Source: Mytilus galloprovincialis
Taxonomy: Eukaryota > Mollusca > Bivalvia > Mytilida > Mytilidae
Length of the DNA stretch: 64,000 nucleotides
Assembly (NCBI RefSeq): GCF_965363235.1
Contig: NC_134847.1
Coordinates: forward strand, 75,708,268 to 75,772,267
Direction: 5' to 3'
Each line of letters begins with the position of its first letter. Positions within the stretch are counted from its first letter, which is position 1. Under the pieces are notes generated by a model that was given only the letters and a program-made list of their open reading frames with translations, was not told the origin of the DNA and did not search any database. The position numbers were made by a program, and so were the translations under genes. This document shows, in pieces, positions 59,421 through 64,000 of the stretch.

Positions 59421-59562
59421 TGTAAACAATTGAAAGAAAATTGATCAAAGTTTATTAATTTTTATTACGAAATTTACTCCCTATGAAGATTGAGATACAA
59501 CTTCTAATAGAGTTTTTTAATATGAAGACAATATTTTACAATTTATAGTTAATTGCACCAAA

Positions 59563-60150
59563 GGCCTACTTCGATTCGTCCAACTCGGGTAGACTCGAGT
59601 TAAAAGATCAGTGCTAATGCGCATGTGCGCAACCTTTCCGAATCGAAGTCAAAACTCTTCCATCGAGTAAAGGATGTGAAAAATGATTTTTAACTGAGTA
59701 TTAAAATAACAAAAAAAAACAACGTTATGCTTCAGAAAAAAAAGTCCTGATACTGTGTGCTTTTGCAAAATAGTTTGTTAGTGAGTTAAAAACGGTCGAG
59801 AAAAAAATCGTTCAGAAAAAAAACATCAATTTCTGTTTTATGTAGAACATTACCGATAGTTGATAAACAAATTAACAATATTTGTTGATTCCAAAATACC
59901 GGAAATAATAAATTCGCCACGTCAGCCTTATTCTTCGGTTGTATTTTGTCAAATACCAGTTTATTGGTATCACTTTTATTTGTTGCAACAACTTGACGCC
60001 ATCTTGAAACTCGACTAAACCTGCCCCGACCCAGGGTTGATGTCGAGTTAACTCGGGTAGGTTCAAAAGGTCAAACTCGGGGTGTTCAGTTGTCAGTCGA
60101 GTAAACTCGACAGACTCTACTAACCCGAGTTGGACGAATCGAAGTAGGCC
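59563..60150. mobile_element. 588-bp MITE with perfect 28-bp inverted ends
   Basis: GGCCTACTTCGATTCGTCCA, ACTCGGGT at the left is exactly mirrored by ACCCGAGTTGGACGAATCGA, AGTAGGCC at the right. ACTCGAGT/ACTCGGGT recurs inside both ends, with a GTCGAGTAAACTCGAC palindrome near 60096. The core includes an alternating GCGCATGTGCGC stretch (59618). Flanks show no clear target duplication. No ORF. Confidence 0.88.
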
Positions 60151-60578
60151 AATTGTTTAATATGAATAATTGTGGGTATTTAATAGTTAGCCTGTAATTT
60201 GCACTTCATCAGAAGAGGTCGTATTTTATTATATATTGAAACAATGATATTAAAAGAAAACCATTTAGTATTATAGATTCAATGGATAAGCGTTTTTTCT
60301 TCAAAAAGAAAGATTCAGATTCAATATTTTATTAGAGTCTCACCACTTGTAATACATATAATACAATCATCATAATATATACATTGAATAAAACAGTAAT
60401 TTTATAAATTAAAATACAAGTGCCATTCTATAAAGAATTATGAGAGACTATAGAAATCAATATAAATTATAACTATATATTTATCACGTCTATAAAAACA
60501 TTTCTGTTATGTAAAACCATAAAACTATAATTATCATGTCTATAAAATATTTCAAGTTTATAAAAACATAACCATCAA

Positions 60579-61585
60579 TCAAGCATATAAAAAACTATTT
60601 TTTCTACTTAAAATGTTAAAGCAGGTCTTGGCAACCACATCAAAACAATCAGTATTTTTAAAAAGATATATAAACTTATCATCATCAGATAAAACATTAA
60701 AATCACCATTACTTCTTTTAACTTCATAAAATAAACTTTTAAGTAAATCTGCATATAAAGGTCAGTCTAAAATAACATGTTTCTCATCTTCAATTTTATC
60801 ATTGCATACAAAGCAAACTCTTTCATCTACAGTTTTATTTTCATAGCGACCTGTTTCTATTCGCAAAGGGGCAACGCCACACCTAAATTTAGCAAATGCA
60901 CTTCTGTATCGTATTGAAATGTTCTTCCTCAAATACATCTCTGTTTCAAAAATATCTTTAAACAATTTATAAGTACGTAATTTTTTTCCAACATTTTGTG
61001 ACAATATTCTGTTATGCCAATTTGTCTTATAATTTTCAAATAAAAAATCTTCTAACTGTGTAATAACATTTTTATGCAACACATTATCTAAATTAGTGTA
61101 TAAATCTACATTACATTCTCTAAATTTTTTCATAATTCTATAACACCAGTTTTTCTTTTTATTAATGGCATTTCTAAATGCCCATTGAAATACTTTGAAA
61201 TTCACCCTATCTGTTGACATAACATTACATCTAGCCCAATGTCTAAAACCACAACTCCACTGCTTCACACATGGAGGTTTCCAACCCATATCCCCATTAA
61301 CGGCATTACTAGGTGTATATTTACCAAAACCCATAAAAAACCGGATAGCTCTGTGCTGGACAGCATTAATACAAGAAAAATCTCTGGTGCCCCATATGGC
61401 TGCACCATAACTTATGACTGACCAGACTAAGCTATCAAAAAGTTTGGTATATGTATTAAAGTGGAAACCTCCATGTGCTTTGCTCTTTACAATCAGTAAA
61501 CTTAATGCTCTCCCTGCTGACCTGGCTACAGATTTTGCCATTTCATTATAATCAAGAAATTCAGTCAATAATAATCCAAGAAATC
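60579..61585 (-). pseudogene. 5'-truncated LINE: C-terminal part of the reverse-transcriptase ORF
   Basis: The open frame 61568-60762 encodes 268 residues of the C-terminal region of a non-LTR retrotransposon ORF2: LTEFLDYNEMAKSVARSAGR, LFDSLVWSVISYGAAIWGT, then a Cys-rich end CFVCNDKIEDEKHVILD. A TGA at 60764-60762 stands where relatives have the Cys of a CPLY motif. The same frame then continues PLYADLLKSLFYEVKRSNGD to the natural-looking stop at 60581-60579. Similarity ends on the left near 61585, with the catalytic RT and endonuclease gone: the usual 5' truncation. It is otherwise intact, so the insertion is fairly young. The exact clade is not clear. Confidence 0.85.
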
Positions 61586-61589
61586 AGGA

Positions 61590-62130
61590 ACCCTGAGGCG
61601 GAGGATGAATGGTTTGTTTTTCATGAATCAACGCTTATCCATTGTGTCCCTAACTGAAATGTTTGTGTTCATGTCTTTTCAGAATTAACGCTTATTCTTA
61701 ATTAGAAGGTATTTTTGTTTTAATTTGGTTTTTAAGAAAACAGTTTCAGACTGCTGATATATAAGGCAAACGATTTTTTTTTCGAAAAAAAAAAACATGA
61801 TACACGACATTCATCAGGTAAACAGTAAGCATCTGATATTGAATGGTTGTAATTCAGTCAGTTATATAATTATCAAAATATATAAAATTTCCGAAATCGG
61901 AATAACATAACATTGTGTGTTAATCAAAAATAATTTAATGTATATATATAAGTATTAAATTTTTACATGAAGCAGAAGAAAAACTCAAATGTACAATTTA
62001 TCCTTTTTGTCCACACAAACTATGTCAGTGCTACCTTATTCCATCAGTTGAAATTATCATTACCTATGTTATATAGTCACTTCATCATAAACAGTAAACA
62101 GTAAATACTTATTAAACTTACAATGGGAAA
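61590..62130. other. AT-rich spacer, nothing recognised
   Basis: Between the LINE and the next retroelement tail I see only AT-rich sequence with short homopolymers. Confidence 0.4.
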
Positions 62131-62134
62131 GGAT

Positions 62135-63250
62135 ACTTTTGTAAGGGACATTCAAACTCATAATTCATATATAAACTGACAACGCCATGGCCAACAAAAT
62201 TAATACAAACAGACAAACAACAGTACACAGAACACAACATAGAACGATTGTTGTCATGAATACACAAAAAGGGAATAACATTTCATCATTTTAAATTTTA
62301 GAGATCACATCTATGAAAAATGATGATTACTTATACATGCACATGTATGGCACAAACCAGTTGGCCTAATGAATTAAACAGCCAGGAAAATAATTAATTA
62401 AATATTTTGTGATTCAATTCAAATTTTATGTGGAGTGCTACCTCCTGTAAGTACAAACCCGGTAATAAATCTGACTCAGTAGGTCATATTCGAGGAAGGG
62501 GTGGGATTATAGTTTCAATAATTGACACTTATCCGTTATCATCTGTGAAACGGATATTCAATGACTATCAACAAACACAAGATGTTGTCAATAAAATTTA
62601 CGAAGGAATGACTTCAACATCAGCACTTGGAACTCTTTGTTTAATGGTTTCCTTGCGAGCAGCATTCCTCTATCAAGGACATCATGAAAGGATAAACAAA
62701 CTTGAAATATCGTTTCAACTGGGAGAGCTCCTGGAATGCTGCTACATAGAAATGGAAAGTTTACAATTGGGAAGCTGAAATCATCTCATATGCCATAAAG
62801 TTTTGTGTTCAACTGGCCTGCATTGTTAATTTCTAGATGTAAGTCAATATATGAAACATAATTAGCTGTATCTTTTGTATCCTTTAACTTAAGTTCATTA
62901 TAGTCACTGAATATTGAGTTATTTAGTGAGAGAACATCATCTGTAGGGCGGAAAGTACAGTGAAAAGATACTGATTCTTTATTTTCTTCCTAAGACATCA
63001 TGTATTAATAAAAAAACAAGTCGGTAGGAAGAAGAAAACAGTTGGTTCCCATAAAGAATCCCTCTTGTTTGGTGAAAAACACGACCTCAAAATGTAACAA
63101 ATATGTTTCCAATTAAGAAATCAAGAATCTTCATAGTGTCCATTTCATTTTTTTAAATCAGAGTGATTTACTACAAAGTACGAGTTATCCCTCACGAAGA
63201 CAAGATACTTGTATCTACGTTGACCGATCCTTTTTTATGAAACAAAGCAG
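62135..63250 (-). mobile_element. Retroelement fossil: RT C-terminal part plus tail, second large copy
   Basis: The tail (AAACTGACAACGCCATGGCC, ACAGAACACAACATAGAA) lies at 62135-62245. From about 62410 to 63250 the sequence follows the same order as 7300-8030: AGTAGGTCATATTCGAGGAA, AAATTTACGAAGGAATGACT, GGAATGCTGCTACATAGAAA, TTAGTGAGAGAACATCATCT. The minus strand is the coding sense. It is broken, with several breaks and both a missing N-terminal part and a gap near 62250-62400. A 116-codon plus-strand ORF (62428-62778) is an antisense reading, not a gene. Confidence 0.75.
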
Positions 63251-63254
63251 GATC

Positions 63255-63715
63255 AACACTTTCAATTTGTCTTCAAGTTTAGAATCGGGAATACTTATGT
63301 TTTTTAAACACTCTTTCAAATAGTTTTATTCAAACGTTTTATCAGATAGTAAAAGGGTTTCATTCGCAAATATTATTTGATAGATACCAATGCCGTAAGA
63401 CTGTTTGTCCGCCAGGAAGCCGAGAATCAACCAGTATATGTATCGATGCCTTGATATTGACATGAATTTAAATACTTTCTCCTTTCAAAGTTTATTTAAA
63501 AATTCAAATTATTATAGATAATTAATGATAAACATGCTAAAATGTGTACTAGTCAAATATATACTTGTGTAAAATCAAAAGTTTGGAACTATTGACTTCA
63601 CCATTTCAAAGAAGCTGTTATTATCTGTAATAATTATGAATAATACACTTTGCAAATTTGGTGCGTCTAAAAAGTATGTAAATGTATGGCATGATATAAC
63701 ATGTATACCATATCT
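63255..63715. other. AT-rich 3' flank of the PAN-domain gene
   Basis: This should include the 3' UTR of the minus-strand gene whose stop lies at 63720. I find no exon or clear poly(A) signal in it. Confidence 0.4.
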
Positions 63716-63719
63716 GTAA

Positions 63720-63985
63720 TTACGTTGATGTCTTCATCTTATATACTGTCTGGATTACAGAACCTACTGCATTGTCTGTCACCAAATCGCACGTGTTTGT
63801 GTGAAATGAAAAGACAAATCCTCGACAGGAGTTGTAACTCTTACAGTGAATGCCACACTCGCTGATTGATCCAGCCTCTTTTGATTTGATGACTTCGAAC
63901 TCTGGACAGTTGTCGTTTATCTTGAAAAAGCCTTCGTTTAAAGGACACTTCACAACAAATGGCATGATTGTTGCTGAAATCAGAA
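63720..63985 (-). CDS. Last exon of a PAN/Apple-domain protein gene
   Basis: A TTTCAG acceptor (on the minus strand, just right of 63975) opens an exon that reads TIMPFVVKCPLNEGFFKIND, then SISECGIHCKSYNSCRGFVF, SFHTNTCDL and ends KMKTST, stop at 63720. The Cys spacing (SECGIHCKSYNSCRGFVF, then TCDL) and the aromatic core are those of PAN/Apple domains, secreted or cell-surface modules that bind proteins or sugars. The upstream exons, and any signal peptide or partner domains, lie right of the window. Bivalves have many such genes, often with lectin or other modules, so the whole protein cannot be named. Confidence 0.72.
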
Positions 63986-64000
63986 TAACATGTATTGGAA

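Noticed and set aside
62428-62778. 116-codon plus-strand ORF as a gene
   Set aside because: It is the antisense reading of a retroelement RT piece whose coding sense is the minus strand.

Overview
The window is eukaryotic, AT-rich, and carries a set of dispersed repeats that I recognise as typical of marine mussels (Mytilidae, Mytilus-like). Genes have short exons with clear GT-AG borders in long introns. The rest is a dense patchwork of DNA-transposon remnants, MITEs and retroelement pieces. All gene models here were built by hand from splice-site phase and protein similarity.

Layout. 1-1630 is a 17-copy tandem array of a ~98 bp unit that contains a 3' splice site. It abuts the last three exons (1579-3873, +) of an unrecognised gene. 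10585-19298 (+) is a six-exon beta-1,4-galactosyltransferase gene of 381 codons that appears complete. 26335-37967 (-) is a four-exon gene of 348 codons for a protein with a coiled coil and a KCTD-like BTB/T1 domain. 40784-49807 (+) is a seven-exon SFT2 family gene (SFT2D2-like, 161 codons), also apparently complete. 63720-63985 (-) is the last exon of a gene for a PAN/Apple-domain protein. The BTB and SFT2 genes are head to head. A 2.0 kb transposon (38687-40703) flanked by an 8-bp target duplication sits between them, so the two share a promoter region that has been split.

Mobile DNA includes a 3.55 kb TTAA-flanked element filling the last BTB-gene intron; a Penelope-like fossil with a GIY-YIG domain and identical 148-bp inverted repeats that carry a hammerhead-ribozyme-like core; a 1.7 kb inverted-repeat element packed with GATTTG motifs; a piggyBac-like MITE; two tiny near-palindromic MITEs with 8-bp duplications; a 595-bp MITE next to a ~2.2 kb element built of nested tandem repeats; a deleted Tc1/mariner element; a 588-bp MITE with perfect 28-bp ends; a 5'-truncated LINE; and many short pieces of recurrent mussel repeats. 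No tRNA, rRNA or CRISPR was seen.
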